A stretch of DNA of 64,000 nt, from assembly GCA_934481385.1 (NCBI GenBank), contig CAKSPD010000009.1, positions 1-64,000 of the forward strand. Reading direction: 5' to 3'. The notes under the pieces are model-generated. The model saw only the letters and a list, made by a program, of their open reading frames with translations, was not told the origin of the DNA and did not search any database. Position 1 is the first letter of the stretch. Every line of letters begins with the position of its first letter. Both the position numbers and the translations under genes were made by a program. This document shows, in pieces, positions 8,270 through 16,972 of this stretch. The stretch is from an uncultured Oscillospiraceae bacterium. GTDB lineage: Bacteria > Bacillota > Clostridia > Oscillospirales > Ruminococcaceae.

Positions 8270-10189
8270 TCAGAGTTCTCTTTCGATTTTTTCAAGTTCC
8301 TTAATCCAGATGTGAACACTTGCATCGCTTGGCATACGCCAGTCACCTCTTGGTGAAAGAGTTACACTACCGACTTTTGAACCGTCAGGCAAACATGAAC
8401 GTTTGAACTGCTGTGAGAAGAATCTCCAGTAAAATTTTTTCTCCCATTTCATTATTGTTTCAGTTGAATACTTGTCTTTAAAGGAAAGACAGGCAATTCT
8501 GAATATTTTTGAAGGAGAAAATCCGAAACGCATCATATAGTAGAGGAAGAAATCGTGAAGCTCATAAGGGCCGACTAAATCCTCCGTTTTCTGAGCAATT
8601 TTACCACATTCATCAGGCGGAAGAAGTTCAGGGCTTACAGGGGTATCGAGAACATCAAGAAGTACAGATTTAAGCGGATTTTCTGAAATATCCGCTTCAT
8701 AGTTTACAAGCCAGCGTACAAGTGTTTTCGGAACAGATGAATTGACTGCATACATAGACATATGGTCACCGTTATATGTTGCCCAGCCGAGTGCAAGTTC
8801 TGACAAGTCGCCTGTTCCTATGACAATTCCGTTATACTGATTAGCCTTGTCCATTAAAATCTGAGTACGCTCTCTTGCCTGTGAATTTTCATAGGTAACG
8901 TCATGCACATCAGGATTATGAGAAATATCACTGAAATGCTGATTGACGCTGTTTCTGATATTAATTTCCTCAAGGTCAGCACCGTATGATTCAGCAAGAC
9001 GGCAGGCATTGTTATAAGTTCTGTCAGTAGTACCGAAACAGGGCATTGTAATAGTGTGAATACCTTTTCTGTCAAGTCCGAGCATATCGAAAGCGTGAAC
9101 ACATACTATCAGAGTAAGAGTTGAATCAAGACCTCCGGAAAGTCCGAGAACTACATCTTTACAGCCGATATGACGCAGTCTTGTCATAAGACCGACAGAC
9201 TGTATATTCAATATTTCCTCACAACGCTGGTCAAGGTCTGTTTTTGCAGACGGAACAAAAGGAGTCTGCGGAAAATTTCTTGAAAGATTGTTTTCAGAAA
9301 TATTCATATTAAAATTATTGATTGTAAAGTTATGGTCAATATGATTCCATGTAGTACTTTTCTTTCTTTCGTGGAGTATCCTGTAAATATCAATATCTGC
9401 AATGGAAAGACCGTTCTGAAAGAGTTTTGATTCTGCTAAAACCGAACCGTTTTCAGCAATAATATTATGACCTGCAAAAACCATATCAGTTGTAGATTCT
9501 CCGATGCCTGCATCAGCGTATGCATATGCACAGATAAGACTGCCTGATTTTGCTTTTACAATAGTGCGTCTGTATTCGGATTTTCCGATAATTTCATCAC
9601 TTGCAGAAAGGTTGAAAATTATCGTTGCACCGCTTTCAGCGAGTTTGATTGACGGTGTATTTCCCACCCATAAATCCTCACAGATTTCAACACCGAATGT
9701 AAAGCCTGATATATCATTGCATTCAAAAATCTGATTTGTTCCGAACGAAACAGATTTTCCGCCTATAACAGCATCAAAATCTGATTCAAAACCCTTTGTA
9801 AAATGTCTTGCCTCATAAAATTCACTGTAATTCGGAATATTTTTTTTAGGAACAATTCCGAGAATTTCGCCCTTATATATAACAACTGCACAGTTATAAA
9901 GCTTGTTTACATATGCAAACGGGATTCCCACAATTGAAATTATTTCCATTTCAGCAGTTTCATTTACTATTCTCAAAAGATTTTCTTCAGCAGAATTCAA
10001 TAAAGCTGACTGAAGAAACAAATCTCCGCATGTATATCCTGTAATAGAAAGTTCAGGAAAACATATAACTTTTACGCCTTTCTGAAAAGCATCTTTTATA
10101 AGTTCAGTAATTTTATCTGCATTATAATCACAGTCAGCCACTTTCAGTTCAGGAGTGGCACAGGCAATTTTAATAAATCCGTCTTTCAT
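8270..10189 (-). CDS. nadE: Glutamine-dependent NAD+ synthetase
   Basis: NadE amidates nicotinic acid adenine dinucleotide to NAD+ using ammonia released from glutamine and ATP. The 639-residue protein is a fusion. The N-terminal nitrilase-type glutaminase carries its Glu in FPELSITGYTCGD near 46, its Lys in the KKNIPNYSEFYE segment near 120, and its Cys in VEICEDLW near 170. The C-terminal synthetase has the ATP pyrophosphatase loop LSGGLDST near 350 and the GTGDLSELALGW motif near 465. The length fits the bifunctional long form. A consensus promoter lies at 10225-10253. Confidence 0.96.
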   Translation of the reverse strand: MKDGFIKIACATPELKVADCDYNADKITELIKDAFQKGVKVICFPELSITGYTCGDLFLQSALLNSAEENLLRIVNETAEMEIISIVGIPFAYVNKLYNCAVVIYKGEILGIVPKKNIPNYSEFYEARHFTKGFESDFDAVIGGKSVSFGTNQIFECNDISGFTFGVEICEDLWVGNTPSIKLAESGATIIFNLSASDEIIGKSEYRRTIVKAKSGSLICAYAYADAGIGESTTDMVFAGHNIIAENGSVLAESKLFQNGLSIADIDIYRILHERKKSTTWNHIDHNFTINNFNMNISENNLSRNFPQTPFVPSAKTDLDQRCEEILNIQSVGLMTRLRHIGCKDVVLGLSGGLDSTLTLIVCVHAFDMLGLDRKGIHTITMPCFGTTDRTYNNACRLAESYGADLEEINIRNSVNQHFSDISHNPDVHDVTYENSQARERTQILMDKANQYNGIVIGTGDLSELALGWATYNGDHMSMYAVNSSVPKTLVRWLVNYEADISENPLKSVLLDVLDTPVSPELLPPDECGKIAQKTEDLVGPYELHDFFLYYMMRFGFSPSKIFRIACLSFKDKYSTETIMKWEKKFYWRFFSQQFKRSCLPDGSKVGSVTLSPRGDWRMPSDASVHIWIKELEKIEREL

Positions 10190-10224
10190 TGCAAAAAATC
10201 TCCTAACAATAATAGTACATTTAT

Positions 10225-10253
10225 ATTATATCTTATTATGCAGAAATATGCAA
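10225..10253 (-). promoter_or_regulatory. Promoter of nadE
   Basis: On the minus strand TTGCAT (10248-10253) and TATAAT (10225-10230) are spaced by 17 bases, about 35 bases before the nadE ATG and just beyond the nrdG terminator. Confidence 0.75.
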
Positions 10254-10269
10254 GAGTATTTGAAAAAAT

Positions 10270-10300
10270 AAAAGTGACCTGAAAGATTTTTTCAGGTCAC
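10270..10300 (-). terminator. Intrinsic terminator of nrdD-nrdG
   Basis: On the minus strand GTGACCTGAAA (10290-10300) pairs with TTTCAGGTCAC (10274-10284) across a five-base loop, followed by a T-rich stretch. Confidence 0.88.
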
Positions 10301-10308
10301 ATTGTATA

Positions 10309-10812
10309 TCAATATAATTCGGCATCAACAGGTTTTCCTGTTTCAAGACTTTTTTTGCAGTCAAGATAACGCTGATTTGAACTTCCTCTGAATCTTATCT
10401 GCCAGTCTTTGAGTTCCTCAATGAACTTTCCGTCTATAAGAATATCAGTATTTTCCAGAAGTTCACCATATCCGTTTTTACTGCGGTTTTCGTAGAGATA
10501 TTCAAAATCATATCCCGTATATGTAACGATATTCAGTCCGAGTTTTTTAATTTCCTTTGCAAGAAATGCAAGCTGATGAGCCTGACAGAATGGTTCACCG
10601 CCACTGAACGTTACACCGTCAAGCAGGGGATTACTCTTTATTTTTTCAATAAGCTCATCGCAGGAAATTATTTTTCCGCTTTCAAAGTCGTGAGTCTGAG
10701 GGTTGTGACAGCCTTTGCATTTATGCGGACAGCCCTGAACGAATATTGTAAATCTTATTCCGTCACCGTCAACGATTGAATCATTGACAGTTCCGGCAAT
10801 TTTTAAATCCAT
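10309..10812 (-). CDS. nrdG: Anaerobic ribonucleotide reductase activating protein NrdG
   Basis: NrdG is a radical SAM enzyme that installs the glycyl radical on NrdD. The 167-residue protein has the CxxxCxxC cluster motif in GCPHKCKGCHNPQTHDF near residues 30-46, which binds a [4Fe-4S] cluster and S-adenosylmethionine. VTFSGGEPF near 66 is the GGE motif. It lies 12 bases downstream of nrdD, with Shine-Dalgarno GGGAG before the ATG, so the two are co-expressed. Length is typical of short NrdG proteins. Confidence 0.96.
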   Translation of the reverse strand: MDLKIAGTVNDSIVDGDGIRFTIFVQGCPHKCKGCHNPQTHDFESGKIISCDELIEKIKSNPLLDGVTFSGGEPFCQAHQLAFLAKEIKKLGLNIVTYTGYDFEYLYENRSKNGYGELLENTDILIDGKFIEELKDWQIRFRGSSNQRYLDCKKSLETGKPVDAELY

Positions 10813-10824
10813 ATGTATCTCCCG

Positions 10825-13137
10825 TTATATATTATGTTTAACTCTGTCACGGACTTCTGCACGTTTAGCATCATTGAAACGGTCAACAGTTCCTACAAGA
10901 TAACCTGTAATTCTTCTGATACGCTCAAACTTGATGTCATCTTCATGACGTCCGCACATAGGGCAGGTATCTCCGATAATACCTGTATAACCGCATACAG
11001 GATCTCTGTCGACAGGGTGATTGATAGAGCCGTAGCCTATACCTGATTCTTTCATACAGCGTACAACTTTTTCAAATGCAGAAAGATTGTCCATAGGGTC
11101 GCCGTCAAGTTCAATGTAGCTTATATGACCGGCATTTGTAAGAGCGTGATAAGGAGCTTCAATTCTGATTTTATCGAATGCACTGATAGGATAATAAACA
11201 GGAACATGGAAAGAATTTGTATAATATTCTCTGTCTGTAACACCTTCAATAATTCCATATCTCTTTGCGTCCATTTTAACGAATCTGCCTGAAAGTCCCT
11301 CAGCAGGAGTTGCAAGCAGTGAGAAGTTAAGACCTGTTCTCTTACATTCTTCATCAAGGCGGTTACGCATAGTCTGAACGATTTCAAGACCAAGTTCACG
11401 AGCCTCCTCATCTTCACCATGATGTTTTCCGATGAGAGCTTTAAGAGCCTCTGCAAGACCTATAAATCCTACTGAAAGAGTACCATTCTTGAGAACTTCT
11501 TCTATTGTATCATCAGGTGAGAGTTTTTCAGAGTCAAGCCATATACCCTGTCCCATAAGGAACGGGAAGTTTCTGACTTTCTTCTGGCACTGTATTTTAA
11601 ATCTGTGCATAAGCTGGTCAATAGTCAAATCCATCATTTCATCGAGCATATCGAAGAATGTACCAACATTGTGGTCAGCCTTTATAGCAAGTCTTGGGAG
11701 ATTTATTGAAGTAAAGCTGAGGTTTCCTCTGCCTGTAACGATTTCTCTTGAAGGGTCATATACATTTCCGATAACTCTTGTACGGCAACCCATATAAGCA
11801 ATTTCAGTATCAGGGTCACCCTCTTTGTAATACTGGAGATTGAACGGAGCATCTATAAATGAGAAATTCGGGAAAAGTCTTTTTGCAGAAACACGGCATG
11901 CAAGTTTAAACAAATCATAGTTAGGGTCTTGCGGATTATAGTTTATACCCTCTTTGATTTTGAAAATATGAATCGGAAATATAGGAGTTTCACCGTTTCC
12001 GAGTCCAGCCTCCTGAGCGAGAAGAACATTTTTTATAACCATTCTGCCTTCAGGTGAAGTATCAGTTCCGTAGTTGATTGAGCTGAAAGGAGTCTGAGCA
12101 CCTGCTCGGCTGTTCATAGTATTGAGGTTATGTATAAGAGCCTCCATAGCCTGATATGTTGCTCTGTTTGTTTCTCTGAAAGCGTTTTTAAGAGCGAATT
12201 TCTGAATTTTTTCTGCATTTTCTTCAGAAGTGTATTTCAGGAGGATTTCTTTTTCCTTTTCACTGTAACCGTTGTCATTTGCAAGAACGGGTTTTAAATC
12301 ATATTTTTCTGCAATTTCTTTTCTGATTGATTCAGCAATATCAAATTCGTTTTCAAGACCGCATATCATATTCAAAGCTCTTGCAACGTTGTGTATATAT
12401 TTTCTTGCATAAGTTTTTTTAACGCCTTCAGCCATAGAGTAATCGAATGTAGGAATACTCTGACCGCCATGCTGGTCATTCTGATTTGACTGGATAGCAA
12501 TGCAGGCAAGAGCAGAATAACTTGCAATGTCATTAGGTTCTCTTAAAAATCCGTGACCTGTTGAAAAACCTTTTCTGAAAAGTTTTTTAAGGTCAATCTG
12601 AGTACATGTAGTAGTGAGCGTATAGAAATCAAGGTCGTGTATATGAATATCGCCGTTTATATGAGCTTTTGCGTGACGTGGTTCAAGGACATACATTTCA
12701 TAAAATTCCTTGGCGGATACTGAACCATATTTAAGCATAGTACCCATAGCGGTATCACCGTCTATATTTGCATTTTCACGCTTTATATCGCTGTCCTTTG
12801 CGGGATTGAATGTAAGTTCATTAAGAACACGCATAAGGCTTGTTTTCATCTCTCTTGAGCGTGTACGTTCATATCTGTAAAGAATATAAGCCTTTGCAGT
12901 TTTTGCATGACCACGTTCAATCAAAACCTTTTCAACAATATCCTGAACATCTTCAACAGTGGGTGTTTTATCTTTATATGTTTCCTCACATATTCTGCAA
13001 GCCATAATAGCGGTTTCCATAGCTTCATTGAAATCTGAGCCACCGCATGACTGAGCAGCCTTGAAAACAGCATTTGAAATTTTATCGATATTAAAAGGAA
13101 CTTTTCTTCCATCTCGTTTAATTACATGTATAATCAT
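10825..13137 (-). CDS. nrdD: Anaerobic ribonucleoside-triphosphate reductase
   Basis: NrdD is the class III, oxygen-sensitive enzyme that reduces NTPs to dNTPs with a glycyl radical. The protein is 770 residues from the ATG at 13137, which has AAGGAAGG upstream; an in-frame ATG at 13176 lies in the promoter-proximal leader and overlaps the NrdR box region, so it is unlikely. An N-terminal ATP-cone (MIIHVIKRDGRKVPF) gives allosteric control. AYMGCRTRVIG carries a catalytic cysteine, CGYTGIIGDTCPMCG near the C-terminus is a zinc site, and RRITGYLVGT contains the radical glycine. A NrdR box in the leader predicts repression by NrdR when ATP/dATP signals are high. Confidence 0.97.
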   Translation of the reverse strand: MIIHVIKRDGRKVPFNIDKISNAVFKAAQSCGGSDFNEAMETAIMACRICEETYKDKTPTVEDVQDIVEKVLIERGHAKTAKAYILYRYERTRSREMKTSLMRVLNELTFNPAKDSDIKRENANIDGDTAMGTMLKYGSVSAKEFYEMYVLEPRHAKAHINGDIHIHDLDFYTLTTTCTQIDLKKLFRKGFSTGHGFLREPNDIASYSALACIAIQSNQNDQHGGQSIPTFDYSMAEGVKKTYARKYIHNVARALNMICGLENEFDIAESIRKEIAEKYDLKPVLANDNGYSEKEKEILLKYTSEENAEKIQKFALKNAFRETNRATYQAMEALIHNLNTMNSRAGAQTPFSSINYGTDTSPEGRMVIKNVLLAQEAGLGNGETPIFPIHIFKIKEGINYNPQDPNYDLFKLACRVSAKRLFPNFSFIDAPFNLQYYKEGDPDTEIAYMGCRTRVIGNVYDPSREIVTGRGNLSFTSINLPRLAIKADHNVGTFFDMLDEMMDLTIDQLMHRFKIQCQKKVRNFPFLMGQGIWLDSEKLSPDDTIEEVLKNGTLSVGFIGLAEALKALIGKHHGEDEEARELGLEIVQTMRNRLDEECKRTGLNFSLLATPAEGLSGRFVKMDAKRYGIIEGVTDREYYTNSFHVPVYYPISAFDKIRIEAPYHALTNAGHISYIELDGDPMDNLSAFEKVVRCMKESGIGYGSINHPVDRDPVCGYTGIIGDTCPMCGRHEDDIKFERIRRITGYLVGTVDRFNDAKRAEVRDRVKHNI

Positions 13138-13157
13138 AGTTGTTATCCCTTCCTTAA

Positions 13158-13173
13158 CCACAATATATAGTAT
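13158..13173 (-). promoter_or_regulatory. NrdR box in the nrdDG leader
   Basis: The 16 bases CCACAATATATAGTAT match the NrdR-box consensus (acaCwAtATaTwGtgt) at 14 of 16 positions by eye. The box lies about 22 bases downstream of the nrdD -10 box, a position from which binding would block transcription. Paired boxes about three helical turns apart are usual; no good second copy is seen at that distance. Confidence 0.68.
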
Positions 13174-13195
13174 CACGAAAATGTGACCATGAACT

Positions 13196-13224
13196 AGTAT
13201 AATCTAAAACGAAGAAAAAGTCAA
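13196..13224 (-). promoter_or_regulatory. Promoter of nrdDG
   Basis: On the minus strand TTGACT (13219-13224) and TATACT (13196-13201) are separated by 17 bases, about 60 bases before the nrdD start. Confidence 0.75.
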
Positions 13225-13363
13225 GAGGGATAAGGGGTATAATATTCATAAAATAATATCAACATATTTGTTGAATATAAACAATCAAATTGTTTTAAGA
13301 TGAGAAAACAGCGATATAAGGTGATAATCGGGAATATAACACTGAGTATAACAAAACAATTAA

Positions 13364-13389
13364 CCCGAACACTACATATAGTGTTCGGG
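13364..13389 (-). terminator. Intrinsic terminator of the SGNH-like gene
   Basis: An 11-base-pair perfect stem CCCGAACACTA (13364-13374) / TAGTGTTCGGG (13379-13389) with a four-base loop begins ten bases past the stop of the minus-strand gene and is followed on that strand by a T-rich stretch. The stem also contains a 15/16 match to a NrdR box at 13369-13384. Confidence 0.8.
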
Positions 13390-13399
13390 CGTGTATTAG

Positions 13400-14257
13400 T
13401 TATTGTGCTGTATGGGTGAGAATATATTCATAAACGGCGGAATATGCCTGTGACGTGAGCGTATTCGTTTCAGATGAATAGTATTCATCGCTTAGTGTAC
13501 CTGTATTATTTTTTAATATCGTGTTAGTATCAATACAATAGACAGAATAACTGTCAGCAAGCTTAATAAGACGTGAATTATAATCATTTACAGTTTCATT
13601 TGTAAGGGTTTCACTGTCTGTATAAACAGGAGGTATCTGCATTATATAAATTTTTGTATCGGGCAGGCTTGATTTTATATCGGCAATAAAATTGCTGTAA
13701 CTGTTAATCATATCATCAACAGATGATGTTCCTATATCCGAGCCGAGCATTATATAAAGAGTTTTAGGATTTATAATCTGAAGATTCTGATAAGCAGTGA
13801 TATTACCGTATACGGAATCAAGCTTGGTTTCATTGATATTTACAGCATTAATCTGTGAACTTCCGATTACATTTTTTATTGTTGTATTGAATTTAATGTC
13901 AAGCAATGTTGAGTCAGCAAGAATCCATGCATTGTCAAAATATGAATCATCAGCTCTTTCAGATTCCGGAACAGGATTTACAACAGAATTTATTGATGAA
14001 TCGTTTTCAGCCGAATCTGAAATATTTTCTGAAATATCAGTATCAGCAGAATTGTCAGCCGATATTTCACTGTCCTGTGACTGAGATGATTCAAAGTCGA
14101 AGAAATTGTCATCAAGATTAGCAGCAACCATATAAAGCACAAAGCATACCGCAAATGAAAGTCCGAATATAATAACCATAAGCCAGAAATTGAATTTTAC
14201 AAAAGGTCTGTTTTTTCTGGAATCAGAAACCCTGTGAACAGTTCTCTTTTTTGACAT
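13400..14257 (-). CDS. Membrane-anchored SGNH/GDSL-like hydrolase, possibly inactive
   Basis: The 285-residue protein has a lysine- and arginine-rich start, one membrane anchor at about 25-46 (FWLMVIIFGLSFAVCFVLYM) and a Ser/Asp/Glu-rich linker to about 105. An extracellular SGNH-like domain follows. Block I is ILADSTLLD instead of GDSxT or GDSL. YIMLGSDIGTSSVDDM near 170 matches the block with glycine and Asn/Asp. KIYIMQIPPVYTDSE near 205 is typical. At the C-terminus the usual D-x2-H is replaced by SSETNTLTSQAY, so the catalytic histidine seems missing. It may modify or bind cell-wall glycans, but activity is doubtful. Confidence 0.7.
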   Translation of the reverse strand: MSKKRTVHRVSDSRKNRPFVKFNFWLMVIIFGLSFAVCFVLYMVAANLDDNFFDFESSQSQDSEISADNSADTDISENISDSAENDSSINSVVNPVPESERADDSYFDNAWILADSTLLDIKFNTTIKNVIGSSQINAVNINETKLDSVYGNITAYQNLQIINPKTLYIMLGSDIGTSSVDDMINSYSNFIADIKSSLPDTKIYIMQIPPVYTDSETLTNETVNDYNSRLIKLADSYSVYCIDTNTILKNNTGTLSDEYYSSETNTLTSQAYSAVYEYILTHTAQ

Positions 14258-14334
14258 TATAAATAGCTCCGTTTCATAGTAAATTTAATATAATATCATT
14301 ATAACCTATAATTACACATTTTGCAAGCAGTTTT

Positions 14335-14369
14335 AAAAAAAATATCGCCCTGCTGAAACAGCAGAGCGA
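14335..14369 (-). terminator. Intrinsic terminator of icd
   Basis: On the minus strand TCGCTCTGCTG (14359-14369) pairs with CAGCAGGGCGA (14345-14355) around a three-base loop, and a run of T follows. Confidence 0.92.
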
Positions 14370-14377
14370 ATAATAAA

Positions 14378-15592
14378 TTACTTTGTAAGCTTTTCAAGTC
14401 TGTTGTTTATTTCAACAAGGAAAGTTTTTGAATCAACTTTCTTTTTGTTTTCAAGCTTTGAGATGAGATAGAGGTCACCGGTCATAATACCTTCTTCAAT
14501 AGTCTGTATAGTAGCCTTTTCGAGCTTGTCAGCGAAATCGCAGAGTTCAGAAATTCCGTCAAGTTCGCCTCTCTTGCGTAAAGCACCGCTCCAGGCGAAA
14601 ATAGTAGCAACAGAGTTTGTTGAAGTTTCTTCACCCTTGAGATATTTATAATAGTGACGCTGAACTGTTCCGTGAGCAGCCTCATATTCATATATGCCGT
14701 CAGGAGATACGAGAACAGATGTCATCATAGCAAGGCTTCCGTAAGCTGTTGAAACCATATCGGACATAACATCGCCGTCATAGTTCTTGCAAGCCCAGAT
14801 ATAACCGCCCTTTGAACGAATAACTCTTGCAACAGCATCATCAATAAGTGTATAGAAGTATTCTATTCCGAGAGCCTCATATTTTTCCTTGTATTCAGCA
14901 TCATAAATTTCCTGGAAAATATCCTTGAATCTGTGGTCATATTTCTTTGAAATAGTATCCTTAGTAGCAAACCATACATCTTGTTTAAGGTCAAGACCAT
15001 AGTTAAGGCAGGCTCTTGCGAAACCTCTGATACTGTCATCAAGGTTATGAAGTCCCTGAATAATTCCGTCACACTTTGAGAAATCGTGAATAAGTTCTCT
15101 TGTTTCGTTGCCGTCCTTGTCAGTAACAACGAGTTCAGCCTTGCAACCTTTTTCAACACGCATTTCAGTATTTTTATATACATCGCCGTATGCGTGACGT
15201 GCAATAGTTATAGGAGCAGTCCATGTAGGGATATAGGGTTCAATACCCTTTACAAGAATAGGAGTTCTGAAAACTGTACCGTCAAGAGCAGCACGGATAG
15301 TTCCGTTAGGAGATTTCCACATCTGTGTAAGGTTGTATTCAGGCATTCTTGCAGCGTTAGGAGTAATGGTAGCACATTTTACTGCAACACCATATTTCTT
15401 TGTAGCTTCAGCAGAATCCATAGTAACCTTATCTTTTGTAGCCTCACGGTGTTCAAGACCAAGGTCATAATATTCTGTATTGAGTTCAACATATGGTTCA
15501 ATAAGAATTTCCTTAATCCACTTCCAGAGGATTCTGGTCATTTCGTCCCCGTCCATTTCGACAAGGGGAGTAGTCATTTTAATTTTTTCCAT
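14378..15592 (-). CDS. icd: NADP-dependent isocitrate dehydrogenase
   Basis: The enzyme decarboxylates isocitrate to 2-oxoglutarate with NADP, supplying glutamate synthesis in an anaerobe with a branched TCA pathway. At 404 residues it belongs to the homodimeric, eukaryote-like IDH type (as in mitochondria) rather than the E. coli type. It starts with [17 protein letters not shown] and includes [18 protein letters not shown] near 92 as substrate loop, and [20 protein letters not shown] near 270 with metal-binding Asp residues. [12 protein letters not shown] near 308 is the cofactor region. AGGAGG precedes the ATG. It lies downstream of acn on the same strand, in a probable operon with three intervening small genes. 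Confidence 0.95.
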   Translation of the reverse strand: MEKIKMTTPLVEMDGDEMTRILWKWIKEILIEPYVELNTEYYDLGLEHREATKDKVTMDSAEATKKYGVAVKCATITPNAARMPEYNLTQMWKSPNGTIRAALDGTVFRTPILVKGIEPYIPTWTAPITIARHAYGDVYKNTEMRVEKGCKAELVVTDKDGNETRELIHDFSKCDGIIQGLHNLDDSIRGFARACLNYGLDLKQDVWFATKDTISKKYDHRFKDIFQEIYDAEYKEKYEALGIEYFYTLIDDAVARVIRSKGGYIWACKNYDGDVMSDMVSTAYGSLAMMTSVLVSPDGIYEYEAAHGTVQRHYYKYLKGEETSTNSVATIFAWSGALRKRGELDGISELCDFADKLEKATIQTIEEGIMTGDLYLISKLENKKKVDSKTFLVEINNRLEKLTK

Positions 15593-15612
15593 TGGGTTTA
15601 ACCTCCTGTAAA

Positions 15613-16005
15613 TTAGACTGTTGATTTATATATATAAATAAAAACAGCGAATACAATAATAAAAAAAATCATAATTCCTGAAATAATTGCATTTTTTACA
15701 ACAGCATATTTCAGTGCAATATTATCAAATTCATAGCTTTTCCATAATCCCGTAAGGAATGAAAAAACTATACCGAAAAAAATATATCCGAAAAATTCTG
15801 AATGAAAAAGCCTTGCAACAGCCAGACCAAAAACAATTCCCATAATATTCGGAAACATAATTTTTGACAATGCAGTACATTCCGGAATATCTCTTTTTCC
15901 TAAAAATTTGGCGGGATTCGTTTTTCTTTCATTTTCTTCATCAATAACATAATCATTAATTTCCTGCTTTATGTCATCAACGGCATTTTTTATTAAATCT
16001 TTCAT
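15613..16005 (-). CDS. Hypothetical small membrane protein
   Basis: The 130-residue protein (starting [11 protein letters not shown] at the ATG at 16005, preceded by GAGGTGA) has a soluble acidic N-terminal 45 residues. Two or three hydrophobic segments follow, roughly 50-85 ([29 protein letters not shown]) and 103-128 ([20 protein letters not shown]). No family is recognised. It sits ten bases after another small membrane gene and 20 bases before icd, so all are probably co-transcribed with acn and icd. Confidence 0.6.
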   Translation of the reverse strand: MKDLIKNAVDDIKQEINDYVIDEENERKTNPAKFLGKRDIPECTALSKIMFPNIMGIVFGLAVARLFHSEFFGYIFFGIVFSFLTGLWKSYEFDNIALKYAVVKNAIISGIMIFFIIVFAVFIYIYKSTV

Positions 16006-16015
16006 AAAAATCACC

Positions 16016-16198
16016 TCATCTGAGAATCATTGCTGTAATCATAATTATAACAAAAAATATAAGGTAAGGCGAAAAACAGAGAAATGTATATAAAATTTGT
16101 TTTGAAACCGATATTTTCTTGGATTTATTTGAATTTTTCAATTTATTGACAGAATATAATGTAAGTGCAACTATAAAAACAGGAATAATAATTGTCAT
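16016..16198 (-). CDS. Hypothetical small membrane protein (60 aa)
   Basis: From the ATG at 16198 the protein is 60 residues, with two hydrophobic segments (TIIIPVFIVALTLYSV and LYTFLCFSPYLIFFVIIMIT) separated by a lysine- and serine-rich loop. No family is recognised. AGAAAGGG precedes the ATG, and the start lies four bases after the stop of the PARG-like gene, so the two are translationally linked. Its role next to that gene is unknown. Confidence 0.55.
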   Translation of the reverse strand: MTIIIPVFIVALTLYSVNKLKNSNKSKKISVSKQILYTFLCFSPYLIFFVIIMITAMILR

Positions 16199-16202
16199 AT
16201 AA

Positions 16203-16916
16203 TTAACCCTTTCTGAAATCAGGAATGGCAAATATAACTTTAATATCGTCAGGAACAAGAGAATTTACAGCATCTTCAAATATTTTGAATACTGTTTCAC
16301 GTTTATTTCCGAAAACTCCGCACCCGAAAGCTCCGAGAATTATGATGTCAGGATTTTTTGATACTGCAAGTGAAATTATTTTGTCTATTCTTACAGTCAT
16401 TTTGTCATGGATTTTTTTATCTGAAAATATAAATTTTGCAAAAGTGCGATTTACGGCAGGGCAGGTGATAAAATCACATTTTATCGGATTATCAAGCAGT
16501 TTGCCGGAATCATCACGGATAACAGGAACATTTCGGGAATAAATCATATTATCAGTATAATCAGGCAGAATATGAAATCTGTTTGCTCTGTAATATTTTT
16601 TCTGCGTTCTGATAGTATAATAAAGCATTGATGCTCTGCAAAGGCTTTCTTCCTGAGCATTTCCGCCGAGAATATAGCCACCTCCTGCATACATAGCGTT
16701 TGCAAAATTCAGGGCAGTAATTTTCCCGTATTCAGAATTATCAAGAATACACTGAACAGTTGTGACGGGTGAAATATTTTCTGATATTCTGAAAATTTTA
16801 TTTCTTTTGATTTTTTCAGATACAGAAAAATCCGAAAAAGTTTCCGAATACATATTATTAAAACTGTTTTCCTTGAATATTCTGTCATTATCCAGTTTTA
16901 TTTTAATATATTTCAT
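16203..16916 (-). CDS. Microbial PARG-type (TIGR02452-like) macro-fold protein
   Basis: The 237-residue protein contains NFANAMYAGGGYILGGNAQEE near residues 71-91, which is the GGG-x(n)-QEE signature of microbial poly(ADP-ribose) glycohydrolases; the paired Glu residues are catalytic there. Other conserved parts are LCRASMLYY, the YSRNVPVIRDD segment and the macro-fold IIILGAFGCGVFGNK near 195. Proteins of this family remove or bind ADP-ribose; here the substrate is unknown. It lies between acn and icd. The ribosome-binding site is weak, and a GC-rich palindrome lies just upstream. Confidence 0.82.
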   Translation of the reverse strand: MKYIKIKLDNDRIFKENSFNNMYSETFSDFSVSEKIKRNKIFRISENISPVTTVQCILDNSEYGKITALNFANAMYAGGGYILGGNAQEESLCRASMLYYTIRTQKKYYRANRFHILPDYTDNMIYSRNVPVIRDDSGKLLDNPIKCDFITCPAVNRTFAKFIFSDKKIHDKMTVRIDKIISLAVSKNPDIIILGAFGCGVFGNKRETVFKIFEDAVNSLVPDDIKVIFAIPDFRKG

Positions 16917-16934
16917 AACTATATCAAGCTTTCA

Positions 16935-16965
16935 GGGAGGGTTGGGAGGGGCAGAGCCACCTCCC
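16935..16965. repeat. GC-rich palindromic element (REP-like)
   Basis: GGGAGG (16944-16949) and CCTCCC (16960-16965) flank an inner GGC/GCC pair (16950-16952 / 16956-16958), preceded by another GGGAGG (16935-16940). The GC content is far above the neighbourhood and there is no T tail, so it is not a simple terminator. It resembles repetitive extragenic palindromes, but only one copy is in the window. Confidence 0.4.
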
Positions 16966-16972
16966 ATCAAAA

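Noticed and set aside
10954..11010. NrdD zinc site appearing to lack one of four cysteines
   Set aside because: The VDRDPVCGYTG form seems, from memory, to be common in Firmicutes NrdD, so it is not treated as unusual without an alignment.
13183..13210. Second NrdR box at three helical turns from the first
   Set aside because: The bases at the expected place, over the -10 box, match the consensus at too few positions.
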